A stretch of 64,000 nucleotides of DNA. It comes from Gnetum montanum. Lineage: Eukaryota; Streptophyta; Gnetopsida; Gnetales; Gnetaceae. Position numbers and translations under genes: made by a program. The notes under the pieces are model-generated. The model worked only from the letters and a program-made list of their open reading frames with translations, was not told the origin of the DNA and ran no database searches. Of the stretch, positions 12,101 to 24,100 are shown one piece after another (position 1 is the stretch's first letter; every line of letters begins with the position of its first letter). The DNA lies in contig MNCI01006964.1 of the NCBI GenBank assembly GCA_015680685.1, positions 632,851 through 696,850 of the forward strand. Reading direction: 5' to 3'.

Positions 12101-12849
12101 AAATCATGTTATGAGTTTGTGGCTACTAGGTTGGTGGGGGACAATACTTGGTAAACTTCTGAGATCACCTATGCTAGATATTGGAATGTGTTAAACAACA
12201 AAGTAAAGGTGACTCGGGAGCTGGCTAAGTAAAGGGCTCAAATCGATTTGTTAAACTAGAAGTGCCAAGATTGGAAAACCTTCACTGCCAAGGTATGAAA
12301 ATGGGGCAAGGACCAGAGAGACCAAAAATACCAATACAAGAGATGGCTAAAAGAAGTGTCTGTTGAACAATGTCGATTGGAAATGTTCATCCAGGGTTTG
12401 GGTCTACGATCCTCCCATGATAAGTTCGTTGAGTGCACTGTAGTGCAAGGGTCTCCTGAGAGATCCATCACTACTACTTCTGGGAAGGTCTTGGTAGGCC
12501 AATTTGCTCTTAAACATCCCACATGGATGTGTATGGACAAGGGAAAAGCCATAGCCAATGTGGATTTAGGCCTTGAAGAAAAAGGTTGGTTGTGTGTACT
12601 AAAAGAAGAGATTCTTTGTTGTATAGAGTTCAAACTCAAACCTTCTTTGTCTGTAAGTATTTTGGTCTTGTAACATTTTTTTGTTGTTTTCCAGTGAATG
12701 CTTTTTTTTATTTACTATTTAGTTATTATTTTTCTTCTACTTTTTGTTTTTTGAAGGGACATGATGATGATGATCGTGGCCCCAGTGGAGCAGGATCCAA
12801 TGATGCAGATGAGTTTGGGGATCAAGCCCCTCCTAGCGCTGATGTTTAA
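9177..12849 (+). pseudogene. Accessory gene copy F: antisense intron-containing HAD/FCP1-like gene inside an LTR element
   Basis: Exons and GT-AG introns can be followed: acceptor GTGCAG at 9171-9176, exon to 9606; intron 9607-9687; exon to 9959; intron to about 10046; long exon to 11092; intron 11093-11185; exon to 11479; AT-rich intron 11480-11582; further exons; donor near 12652 and acceptor TTTTTTGAAG before 12757. The first exon reads LLMMEFIGVLTWFG, SEFLSFILQGFSVVIWSH (WSH 9332-9340), ILAFVVDVDEGLF and NNNSTLFLSF..QNGLGT. This matches the FCP1/NIF-type HAD order, but motif I Asp and the DD pair are missing, so phosphatase activity is unlikely. Later parts hold a CEACGWLHKDWSC segment, a transposon-protein-like region and a Lys/Glu-rich coiled coil, ending GHDDDDRGPS..SADV. 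Several stops and a frameshift are present. It runs opposite to its host element. Confidence 0.6.
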
Positions 12850-13253
12850 TTTAACTTGTTATTGTTATTAGCTTAGTTATGTTCTTTTCTTTTTTTTTGA
12901 AATTTTGTGCATTGTATGAAAATAAATGTATGATACAATGTTAACATTTGATATTATCCATTTATACACATTTTTGTTATTTTTTTATTTTAAGCTGTTC
13001 AAGTTTTTTTTTATTTTAAGTTTTATCCAAACTTTTGATAGACACAAGTGTAAACACAAATGATTTTTTTTTTTTTTTATTTTTTTTAATTTTTTTTTTT
13101 TTTTGTTTAACTATTTGTAAATATAAGTGTGAATGTAACTAAAATGATAATAGTGTAGAAGAAATGTAAGGAGAATAGTAATTTGCAAGGCAAGGATGCA
13201 ACTATGCATGCAAACAAAGAATGTGATTTTAAAAAAATGGAAATGTAACTTGT
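12850..13253. other. AT-rich gap downstream of gene copy F
   Basis: Low-complexity T-rich sequence, with long T runs at 13060-13105. No gene seen. It may include the 3' untranslated region of the accessory gene. Confidence 0.5.
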
Positions 13254-13505
13254 TCTAGTTTAAGGCCATTTTGGGCCACAAGAAAACAAGAGATTCAAAC
13301 TATTTCAGTGGGTTTTAAAGTAAACTAGCCATTTCTGACCATGGCTAGTTTTATGTCATTGTAGACATGTGGTATTCTAACATCTTTTTGGACAATTGTA
13401 GTTTAATGTCATTTCGAATGAGTAGTAGTTTAACGTCATTTTGGATGAGTAGTGGTTTAATGTCATTTAAGATGAGTAGTAGTTTTAATAGTTTATTAGC
13501 TTCTT
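13254..13505 (-). repeat. Junction motif and TTAAACTA repeats of element F
   Basis: On the minus strand, degenerate units TACTCATCNNAAATGACATTAAACTA (13505-13330) are followed by GGCCCAAAATGGCCTTAAAC then TAG (13276-13254). They lie between gag-pro and the 3' end of the antisense gene, as the equivalents do after gag-pro in element E. Confidence 0.7.
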
Positions 13506-13519
13506 TAATTTTTGAAGAT

Positions 13520-16500
13520 TAACAGGGTGTGTCAGGCATGTCGGTGTGATCGTATATTCAACGTCTCCTTCGCTAATTATGTTAAATGGTAATTCTGACC
13601 ATGAGATGTCTAGAGGAATAACTCCTATGTCAGCATGCTTTGATGTTTCCATGTTTTGTAATGTTTCTATATCTTTTGGGGGATCACGGTTTGGAGATGG
13701 TTATCATTTTGGTTGTCAATGGGTGTGGCATCCTGTTTAAGCTCAATAGTAGTGTCATCCTATTTAGCCTCATTGAATTTGACCTCTGAGCCTTGGTTTG
13801 TGTCTATGTGTGATGAAATGTTATATGTAGCCACATCACTATGTATAATTATTTCACCGCCCTTGTAAGGTAGGTGAATCTCTTGGTGGATGGGTGAGGA
13901 TACTACTTTTAATTGGGCTAACCATGGTCATCCCAATATCAAGTTAAATCTAGGCATCTCATCTACAACTACAAATTCATCTCCTATGGGGAACTGGTCC
14001 CTTGCTATGAAATCCAAAGTTAGTGTTCCTTTGATAACTATGCATGATCCACTGAACGATTTCAGGAATGTTACGGAAGTTGGTTTGATTTGTTTAGTTA
14101 GCAGTAACTGTTCGATGACGAGGTATGGTACTACGTTCGTGGCTACCCCGTCATCTACGTGCACCCTATGTATTTTAAATTGATTTACTTGTATAGTTAT
14201 GAACATGGGTGTAGTGGTGACTCCTCCTATTTTTTCATCTATTTTTATATTATCTGTGTTGAAGCCTAGTGATGTAGCTCTTGATCCTTGATATGGAGAC
14301 ATTACCGCATGAATGGAAGGTTCATTTGTAGGCAAGTCTTCGCTGAATGGGATCGATGTGAACATGCATACTAAGGCTTCACGATGAACTTGAGAAGTCA
14401 TCATTAGGTCATACAAGCTTAAAGATGTATTTTTTTTGAGTGGCTGTGTGACCTGAGTTAGGGCACTGGCCAAGTCTTTACTATTTGGTATACTCTTGTT
14501 GGTTGAGACTTGGTCCATTGAACCTAACAGTTGTATCTCTTATGGAATGGTTTTCATGTGGTCTAATGTGAGGGTTAGGTTTGATGTATCTAGCATTCCT
14601 GATTTTTTGTTTTCATGGCTCATGCTTGGCTCATCAGTTGTCGGAGCCATAGGTACAACATTTAAGGGAGTGGATTTTGGTGGCCCCAATTCAAGAATTA
14701 GACATTCTTTTTTCAACCATTCCCTAGGTAGTCCATCAATGAGGCATTTCCAAGAAGGTCGTGGGAGAACCGTGGGAGTTTGAACATCAGGTTTTTTTGG
14801 GACTTATGAATGGAGCGGGTTGGGGTTTTGGTTGAATAGTTGGAGGTGGTTGCATGTTAGGGTATTTAGGCACCTTGATGATGAATGAGGTCAATTTGGT
14901 TTCCAGTTGAGGAGTAGAAGTTTGAAGATCAACGTGTTTGGGTACTCTGATTATGAAGGGAGTTGGTCGGTTTTGTGGTTGTACCTCCATGGTTGCAATC
15001 GTAGGTGGTACTTGGATCATAAAGGAAGTGGTCCGGGTAGGCAGTTGCACATTTGTGGTTACATTGGCAGGGGGTGCACAAATGACAAATGGTTTTTGAG
15101 GGGTAGGTAGATTGTATGTGGGATAGAAAGATTGTGGGGATGATGTCAGTGCTATAGAAGGGACAAGAATCACGAAAGGTTTTTTGGGCATTCCTTGCTC
15201 ATTTTCAACATGGATCGTGTTAATAACATAAGGAGCTTCCTTAGTATTAAGGGGATCTTCGTACACACCCATAGATTGATTCTGCGGTTTAACAGGGTTG
15301 GCATTGTCAAATGTTATTTCACCCCTATCAATCATACGTTATATGTCTTATTTGAGGGTGAAACAATAATCAGTACCATGCCCATTCTGTTGATGGTACT
15401 TGCAAAACCGATCTAGTCCAAAACATATTGGAACAGAAGGCTCATTTGTAGTTTCCAAGCTTGGGTTTTTGACCAATTCACAAAATTGGTCATGTCTCTG
15501 GGCTACCGCTGGAGACAACTACTTGTGTTTAATGGCCCCAGCCTTCAAAAGTTGATCTAACAGCTATGAAGGCTTCATGGGAAGTAGTGTGTATTGAGCA
15601 CGGTCTTTCCTCTCAAACATACATGCATGACCTGTGTTAGTAGCTTGCGTGGTAGACAATTCAGGTGTATGTGCAGGAGAGGTTCTCTCATAGTTGACGG
15701 GAGTAGTAGGTGGTCTACCTTGTTGTCCCACATTGGTGGATTGAGTCTCTGCTACTATTTCTACTGTTTCTTTAGCCTTTTCTTTATCTTTTTTAGTGTG
15801 TTGATTTTTAAAGGCTGAGTAAGAAGGGTCATGGCTATTTTGGGCTACCTCTTCTATGTTTTTAATCTGTACAAAAGCTTGGCTTAGAGTGCACACATTT
15901 AGATAGTACATTTTTGATTTGACAAAATCATTTACTGCTCCCTTAAGAATCGTAAGAAGGTATGTTTCTGGGATTGGCTCATGAAGTTCGCTGAGTGCTT
16001 CTTTCCATCTTTAGATGAATTTTTGTATAGGTTCAAGAAATGCTTGTTTTACCTATATCAGAATATCCAAGGTTGCTTCAGGTTTCAGGTTGTATTTAAA
16101 CCTAGTAATGAACTGGTGTAATAGATCCTCCAAAGAGGATATGGAGTTACGAGGCAAGGCTTGGTACTAGTCTAATGCTCTGCCAGCGAGGGATATGGTG
16201 AACACACGCAAGATTGTGTGGGGCCAGGCCTGAAGCAACAGGCATTCTAGTCTAAATGTGACTAGATGGGTGTTGGGATCTCCTTCCCCATTTTATTTGG
16301 TTAGTTGAGCAAATAAACTCCTTTGGGTAAGGTTAGTGGTGGGTCCGAAGAGCTAATAGGATCATCTTGGTAAAAGTTTAATACTTTAAGCTCTTCATTG
16401 TTAGTAGTTTTGAGGCGTTTTACCTCGTTGGTTAGCTCTTGCATCATTTTTTAGCTTTGGCCCAGTCTTGGGCACTAGGTGATGTGGCAAGTTGGTTATG

Positions 16501-17523
16501 TTGTGTAGTATGCAAGTTAGATTGTTGTACAGTGGACAAGAAAGAAGAAATTTGAGTGGTCAGATGTTGCACTTGTGGAATATTTATAGTGGGTGTGGCT
16601 AAGGGCAGCATACCATAAGTTTTAGGTTGTTTTTGTTGTTGTTGAGTGATAGGGGTGGGCCATTGGCTAACTATGGATTGTAAAGGGAGAATTTATACCT
16701 GGTGTTGTACTAGAGGAGTCGGGGCTATGGTATGAACCTACACTGGTGGGATGAAGTGTGTAGATGTGGAAGCGGGTATCACGGATGGCGTCCCGATTAC
16801 TTAGGGTGGGAAACTTGCTCCTACATTAGTTTGAGAGGGGGGTTGTTGGGGTTGTACTTGTAAGAGAGGGGATAACATGGTGACCGGAGGAATAGTGGGG
16901 ATGGGTATATTGAATTGAGTATCAGTCATAGGGAGAGTGGGAATAAGAGTGGGTACTTCCTGTTGGGGCATGTGTGCTTGAGTGCTTTTAACTGTATGAA
17001 GAGACATGGTTTCTCCCATGAAAGGGTGAAATAATAGGTTCGCATAAATATGCAGACTGAGAGTATGGTATGAATCCCCATGTTCGGATTGAGCCACGAA
17101 ATTGTCTTCCTCATCTCCATTTTGAGATTCTATGGTGGGTTGGTGTGAGGTTTGGTTCCTTGCCATGAGGAGTCATGATAGGAGTTCATGGTGGGATTTA
17201 GTGAGTGGGATGACATCATAGGAAATGGCAATGAAGTCATGGCCTCCTTTGTGGATTAGCTCATAGTGTCTTTTTGCTTCTAGTTTTTTTTGATCAACGA
17301 ACAGGTTAGCTTGGATTTTAAAAAAAATAAAGTTATATTGTTCGGGAGTTAGGATGGTGAGCGTCGAATCCCTACCTTGCAGTCTCAGTGACCGATGAGA
17401 TAGCCCCTGAGGATTCATCTTGCCAAGGGCAACTATGGACTCAGCGGCGATGACAGGGCCCAAGATTGTGGTACTAAAGTCAGTAACAGGCATGATGGTG
17501 GTGTTGGTGTGCACGGGGTCCAT
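13520..17523 (-). pseudogene. gag-pro of element F (degenerate)
   Basis: Encodes the structural capsid polyprotein and retropepsin-like protease of a Tat-lineage element. I start it at the MDPVHTN methionine; the upstream in-frame ATG at 17550 is also possible. The domains on the minus strand are a Pro/Gln-rich N-terminal part (17166-16801) and a gag capsid core around 16200-15564 (SISSLEDLLHQF, ETYLLTILKG, LSQAFVQIKNIEEVAQ). A zinc knuckle near 15345 reads CKYHQQNGHGTDYC. Five PF[VI]IxVP-type repeats follow (about 15230-14800), then a protease (14518-13928) with VHVDDGVATNVVPY and FNLILG. The Asp-Asp-Gly form is usual in this lineage. Many stops and frameshifts break the frame, especially between 16800 and 15900. 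No reverse transcriptase follows. Confidence 0.85.
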
Positions 17524-17795
17524 TGTTAAAGTGTCTAAATGTAACAGCATAAGAGAAAGAAAATAAATGGCTAAGTGTTAGAGAGAGAGAATATGGTTAA
17601 GTGTTGAGTAGTGTACAAAGGTGTTTCAGTGTATAAAAATGTATTGTAGCGTATGAACACCAGGAGCAGTGGACAAGGATTTTCAAGAGGTGCAGTGTAT
17701 AATTAATGTGCACAGCATATGAGGTAGGGTGAGGAGCAGTGTATGGTGCTAATGTTAGGAAAATGGGGTGTGAACGCCAAAGGAGTGGTGTCATA

Positions 17796-18030
17796 CAGCG
17801 TGACTAACTGCAGCATGACCAATGGCAATGTGACCAACAGAAATGTGACCAACAGCAGCGTGACCAATGGCAGTGTGACCAATGGCAACATGACCAACTA
17901 CAGTGTGACCAACTACAGCATGATCAACTATAGCATGACCAATGGCAACGTGACCAACTGCAGCATGACCAACTACAGCGTGACCAATTGTAGCATGACC
18001 AACAGCAACATGAACAACTGCAGCGTGTGT
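17796..18030 (-). repeat. 15-base tandem repeat in the F leader
   Basis: On the plus strand, about 15 copies of CAACTRCAGCRTGAC, which is the half-site of the LTR palindrome. They lie between the primer binding site and gag. The long Asn/Thr/Ser-rich ORF in this stretch is a reading of the 15-base period and is not a gene. Confidence 0.85.
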
Positions 18031-18450
18031 AAACTAGGTACAACGTCTAAAGCTAAGGCACAGTGTCTAGACACTGGATGGGGTGCCTGGGTGAGAAAAC
18101 TAAGAGCTGGACGCAGCATCTAAGAAGAAAAATTAGATCTAGATGTTGTGAATAGCATCAAAATAGAGAGATAAGGATGAGGGATGCGGTAAACAATGTC
18201 TAAAACTGGCAGAGAGTGCAGGATGCTAAGGGAAGCATCTAGATTTGAGAGGGGAAGGTGCAAGACATTGTGATTCAAGTAGGAGCATGCCTGGAAAACT
18301 CTAAAATAGCATCTGGACTGGAACACAGGATTTATCAGCAGGAAACAGTGCCTGAACAGTAGGAACAACGTAGAGTCGGAACGCTGGAAATGATAGCAAT
18401 GTGTGAATGTTGGATCTGGGATGCTAAGAGGTGGATTTAATAGAGAGAGG

Positions 18451-18468
18451 GCCCTCCTTCTAGCACCA
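18451..18468 (-). other. Primer binding site of element F
   Basis: Minus strand TGGTGCTAGAAGGAGGGC just inside the 5' LTR. The identical 18 bases follow the 5' LTR of element E (40182-40199). The sequence begins TGG, as expected for pairing with the CCA end of a tRNA. I cannot name the tRNA. Confidence 0.75.
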
Positions 18469-19035
18469 ATTTACTATACCATCTAAAATCATTAGTGAGA
18501 GGCTACAATGATCAGACACCGAGAGATCTACGGATGAAATAGTAAGACCCTGCCTTCGCCTAAGGGCAAGCTGGAAATCAATAGAGGCAAAGTGCCTTTA
18601 ATGGTTTGCACGTGGATCAAAAAGGACTTCCCCAAATGTACGCAATTGCAATGTGTTGGGTTATACATAAACAAATGAAAAATTGAACGTAAACAAATGA
18701 AAACAAATGTAAACTGTTTAAATGATAAATAATGAAAATAGGAAAATGTGAACAGGGACAATAATGTAAACTATAAGAATCTGGGAAATAATGCAAACTA
18801 TTTGTATTGATAAATAATTAGAATGTACACCAGTTAGAACGTAGTTGCGGAGTGGTTGCAAGGTGGATGTTTAGCGCTGATGAATGAGAACGGATGCTGG
18901 GAACATGCAGGTTTTTGATCGCAAGTGTACAACATCCAAGTTTGTATGAAGCCCAGCGTATGAGATTGATGTCTAGATTTCCTATGTGTATGAGATTCAA
19001 ATTTTTTGAACCCTGATCTAGTGGAAAAATAGGAG

Positions 19036-19042
19036 ACTTATA
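19036..19042 (-). promoter_or_regulatory. LTR TATA box, element F
   Basis: Minus strand CCCTATAAGT, the context also seen in the LTRs of B, C and E (CCCTATAARTACC). Confidence 0.55.
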
Positions 19043-19503
19043 GGGTTTTGGGTGTGAGATTCAAATCTGGGAGAAGATCAGTGGTTGTGGGGTGAGAAAA
19101 ATTTGGATCAGTTGATAGGTGTGTGCATTAACTGGATGCACAAAATGTTATAATGTACAGCATCTAGCATGACCAAGTCTTACGCTAGCATGAGCAATCC
19201 ACAACCTAAGAGCTTAGCATGCTCAAAGAATAACAAAAGTAAATTTACAAAATAATGCTCTCCTACAACAAAGAATTTTATCTTTGACGTTTTGAAACTA
19301 TGGTCTGGTGTGTCTTGGCATCTTGGTTTCAGTGTCTAGCATCCGATGTGTGATCATCCAGTGTATGAAATAAAAATGATGAATTTGCAGCCCTTTTTTG
19401 ACCTTTGAAGCCTATTCCAAGAGTGGATCTAGATGCCTGAGGTCTAGAGGGTGCTTCTTGTCAAATTTGAGCTCATTCAGAGGCTGTTTCGGATCTGTTT
19501 TGG

Positions 19504-19529
19504 TTGGTCACGCTGTGCAGCGTGACCAA
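19504..19529. repeat. Perfect 12-base-arm palindrome in F 5' LTR
   Basis: Arm TTGGTCACGCTG, 2-base centre TG, exact reverse-complement arm. The third half-site CAGCGTGACC follows directly at about 19540. Confidence 0.9.
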
Positions 19530-20525
19530 AGTGTGATCCCAGCGTGACCAAGTGTTCATGCTCTATTTTGAGCTGATTTTTGGATGCAAATCCCCTTTTT
19601 TTTATGCCTAACTGCTACCTACTCTTTGGGGTGGTCTGGGTATTGATTTTGACTCTGTTTTATTTCTGTTTCAAGCCTGTTTAGTTTGGTCACACTATGG
19701 TTACACTGTGCAACGTGACCAAAGTGTGACCCTAGCATGACTAACTAAAAAATGCATCTTTTGAAGCCTAAAGTTGGATTTTCAAGGGCCTGTGAGCAAG
19801 TAGGCCTGTTTCCTGTCCTCTGGGGATGTATTCCATGATGAAAACTTGCTAGAAACTGCTTGGTTTCATCTGTTTTTGGTTGGTCATGCGATGGTCATGT
19901 TGTACAATGTGAACAACTAAAAGTATCATATTTGAGGACAAAATTTTGATTTTCTAGAGCTTGTGAACATACACAACTACTACCCAGCCCCCATGAGTCG
20001 AATCCATGTCAAAATTTTACCTTGAGATTCTTGAATTGGGTTGTTTCAGTTTGGTTACACTGTTCATGCACTGTGCAGCGTATGAAAATGTAGCTCCAGC
20101 GTAAGCAACTGAAAACACCTCATTTAAGGCCAAAATTTTAATTTTATAGAGGTTGGGAGTTCTTGGGGGCCTTGGTGAAGGTCATAGGAGGTCCTTGTTC
20201 TTGATTTTGTCCTATTTTGACTCAGTTTTCGGGCTCCAAAAGTTGGTGACGCTGATCCTTACGCTGTGTAGTGTATGAAAATGTAACCAAAGTGTACTTA
20301 GCCAAAACCAAGCATTTTGAGCCTGAAAATTTTGATTCTAGATGCCGAAAGTTGGTGTAGTCACCTATGGGCTCTGGGGGGACCCTGCCTATTGAATCAT
20401 GAATCATCAATGGCTGCTTTGGAGGCCTCCAAGTTTGGTCATGTTGTATTCATGCTTGGGTGGCTGCATGACTAAGCTTGAATCTTGTCTGAAAGTGCTA
20501 GGCCAAAATTTTTGTGGTGTTTTCA

Positions 20526-21045
20526 CTAGCAATCATAGCATTACCAATCCAAAAACAACCTTAAACTAGCAATCCTAGTGTAGTTGCACCTTTAACGGTC
20601 CGAAAAGATCCTAAACTAGCAGTTTCATCCTTGTTAGACATTCACAATCCGCAATGACATTAAACTAGCAATTTCACACTTTCGCATTAGCAGCTTTGCA
20701 ATTTCTAGCGGTTTCATGTTTTCATGTTGACAGTTCGCATTTTTGCATTAATGGTTTTAAATTTCTCATACTCGCAATTTCTTGTTTTGCATACTACCAG
20801 TTTTGCATGTTACAATTTTGCATGTTACAATTTGGTAGTCCACAATGAAACTAAACTAGTAGCTTGGCATTCGCATGTTAACAGTTTTACACTTTTACAT
20901 GGGAAGTTTCACATTTTCTAGTGATTTCACACTTTTGCATTGGCATTCTCGCAACTTCTAGCAGTTTCACATTTTTGCATCAGCAGTTTGCATTTTTTAA
21001 CAAGCTTCATATTCTTATGCCTTCACAGTCAGCCATGATCTTAAA
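20526..21045 (+). repeat. Degenerate TTAAACTAGCA repeats upstream of pol B
   Basis: At least six spaced copies of TTAAACTAGCAAT or CTAAACTAGCAGTTTC, mixed with GCAATTTCACACTTTTGCAT words. No gene. Its left edge coincides exactly with the outer end of the F 5' LTR, so it is probably where F inserted. Confidence 0.65.
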
Positions 21046-21189
21046 CTAGCAAGCTTTTAATCTTTATATCATCATACTTCGCAAGTTACATCTCATTATT
21101 ATTTTCCAAATTTTCATTATACAAAATCTCTACTAACAGGTGCCTCTTAACCAGGCTTTCACCTCGTTTTGGTAGGTCGAGCAAGAGAT

Positions 21190-24100
21190 GGAAATCCATC
21201 GCGATCTCTCCACATCCTTAACATTAGCAGGTCCAGATGGCAAGCTTGCAAGATAGTTGAACCCCAACATGATCGAATAGGGGTCAACCACAGCTAGCAC
21301 TATAGCATCCTTAGAAGCATCCCCAGATTGGCCCGAGCATCTGGTCCAAACCCTAGACTTAGAGGTCGGGGATGTAACCGAGGACCCTCTCATCGAGATG
21401 CCTATTACCATGTCCAAGGGGGAGGGGAAAATGTTAAAACTCAGCTCCCTCCTAGATGCACAGATGCATAAAAACATAGCCAAGATTCTACAAGACAACA
21501 TCCATGTCTTCGCACGGTTATACAATGACATGCTGGGTCTAGATCCACAGCTGAGTCAGCACAACATCGTCCTAGATCCACGTATGAAGACAGTCAAGCA
21601 GAAGGCTCACAAAATTAATCCAAAAATCGTACTACCTGTGAGGGATGAAATCACCAAGCTATATGAAGCTAGTTTCATCCACATAGTTGACTACTTGGAA
21701 TGGGTATCTAACATCATTGTGGTTTTGAAGAAAATGGGAGGAATACAAATTTGTATAGACTTCTGAGACTTGAACAAAGAAATGATCAAGGACAACTTCC
21801 CACTTCCAAGTGTCGATCAGCTCATCGACACCATAGCTAGTCATGCTCTACTATCATTCATGGATGGTTTCTCTAGATACAACCAAATCTGCATCAACCT
21901 AGAGCACCAGCTAACAAAAACCTTCATGACCCCATGGGGTACCTTCTGTTACACCATGATGCCTTTCAGGCTCAAGAATGATGGAGCAACCTATGAGCAA
22001 GCCATGACGTACATTTTTAGCGACTCTATCCTAGAAAGATTAAACAACTATGTGGATGATATAGCAGTCAAGTCTAAGAAGGCAGCTGATCACCCATGTG
22101 ATCTAGGGGTAGTTATCAAGTGCTGTCAAAAGCATGACTTATGCCTCAATCCTAAGAAGTCCATCTTTGGGGTGAAAACTAGGCACATGTTGGGATTCGT
22201 GGTATCGAAGGCTGGAATATGGGTGGACCTTGACAAAGTCAAGGCCATTTCCAACCTAGCACCTCCCACAAACCTTAAGGAGTTACATGGCTTGCAAGGT
22301 AGGGTAAAATTCATTAGAAGGTTTATAGCAAGGTTGACCGACAAGTTACACCCCATGCAACATCTTCTAAAGAAGAGGGTTAACTTCGAGTTGAAAACCC
22401 AATGTCAATAGGCCTTCGATGACCTGAAGAAGGAGCTTCTACACCTCCCAACTGTGCATCTGCCACACATGGATAAACCCTTCTTCATCTACCTCACCAC
22501 ATTCGACACATCTATTGCAGCACTACTATGTCAGAAATGAGATGACAGGTTTGAGATACCAGTGTATTATCTGAGCCATGCACTAATAGCACACGAGGTG
22601 AAATACAACAAAGTGGAGAGGAATTTGCTTACCTTAGTGTTCACACTAAAAAAGTGGAGGCATTACCTATTCCACAGTACAACTAACATCATTTTCAAAA
22701 GCGACATACTCTAGGCTATCACTAACAACCTATACGAAAGCAGCCGGATAGCCCGATGGAAGGCAATAACCGCAGAGTTTGATTTACACTATGTAAGTCA
22801 ATTGTTGATGAAGGATCAATTTATAGCAACCCAACTCACAGCCTCGTCCATTGATGACCAGGCAACCATAGACCCTGAATTCCCAAACGAACACGTTAGC
22901 AATATCAACATCGTCCCATCGCATCTTGAAGACATTTGACACTTTGACGGTGCCTCAACCACATGAGGAGGTAGTGCAACTTCGATCATTATGTTCCCTT
23001 ATGGGGAAATGCACCCTCTTGCTTATAATTTCATGTTTCCTTTCACCAACAATGTGGCAGAGTATGAGGGGCTACTTAGAGGCATCTTAGCTACCTAAGC
23101 ACTACGCATACAACACCTAGCAATCCACGGAGATTCACAACTAGTTGTGAATCAAATCACCAAAGTCTACACCTACAAGGCTATGCACCTGCAATCCTAC
23201 TGCGACCTAGAAAAAATCTTACTTAAGCAATTTGCAACCACAGATGTACAACACGTGCCATGTAATGAAAACACCATGGTAGATGGCTTAGCTACCCTTG
23301 TGTTAAACATTCCACCACATTCATTCACAATCTTGACAACTTCGATTATCAAATGCACTGATCCTATCACTCAGGTGGAACACGTGGCCTCTGTCAGTGC
23401 TAAGGATACCCAGGAGTGGAATGCCAACATTAAAGCTTACCTACTATCCGTAAGCATGCCCGGAAATACGTGCTCATGGGAAATGACGTCCTATGCCAAC
23501 GTTCCTATGAAGGGATATTGCTAGCATGCGTGGGTGGGAAGCAGGCATAGAAGGTAGTTAATGAAGTGCATGAGGGGCTTTGCGGTGGACACATAGCACC
23601 TAGGGCTATGGCTGTAAAAATTATATGCCTAGGGTACTACTGGCCCCACATGAAGCATGACTACCTGTCAAAAGTCAAAACATGTGACACGTGCCATAGA
23701 TACACATCTCACCTGAAAACCTACATCCAACACAAATCACATGGCCTTTCCAACGATGGGGACTAGACCTCATAGGATCCATCACACTTAAGTCTTCCAT
23801 AGGGAATAGTTTCATTATCACCGTCACTAAGTATTTTACTAAGTAGGTAGAAGCTATTCCCCTGAGGAAACGATGTCTCAGCAAATCTGCAACTTCATCC
23901 TGGACAACATCATAATGAGATTTGGGCTTCCAATGACTATATTGACTGATAATGGGCCACAGTTCAGTAGTACAAAAACCCAAAGATTCTGCAACAACCT
24001 AGGTATCAAGCAATCATTCTCCTCCCCCTATTATCCATAGGTGAACGGATAGGCGGAGGCTACAAATAAGTCCATCATCAACTTGCTAAAGTGGATGCTT

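Larger units (their letters stand above)
6030..20525 (-). mobile_element. Element F: non-autonomous Tat-type LTR retrotransposon with antisense gene
   Basis: Read on the minus strand, the order is 5' LTR (20525 to about 18474), primer binding site (18468-18451), a leader with 15-base repeats, gag-pro (17523-13520), a junction motif and repeats, and an accessory gene in the opposite direction (9177-12849 on plus). Then come a second repeat block, a 3' untranslated stretch, the polypurine tract (7523-7506) and the 3' LTR (7505 to about 6030). No pol domain is visible between the LTRs, so it would need enzymes from a relative. The two LTRs align over more than 1 kb with many substitutions, indicating an old insertion. 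It sits directly beside the repeats that precede pol of element B, apparently inserted into that element. Confidence 0.75.
18474..20525 (-). mobile_element. Element F 5' LTR
   Basis: Starts on the minus strand with TGAAAACACC at 20525 and ends a few bases before the primer binding site, giving about 2 kb. It has U3 sub-repeats of about 200 bases with palindromes, then a TATA box (19042-19036), then R-U5. The flank 20526-20530 is CTAGC. The matching target duplication at the other end was not found because the 3' LTR is eroded. Confidence 0.75.

Noticed and set aside
17743-18123. 126-residue Asn/Thr/Ser-rich ORF on plus
   Set aside because: It is a direct reading of the 15-base tandem repeat in the F leader; its stop-free length follows from the period being a multiple of three.
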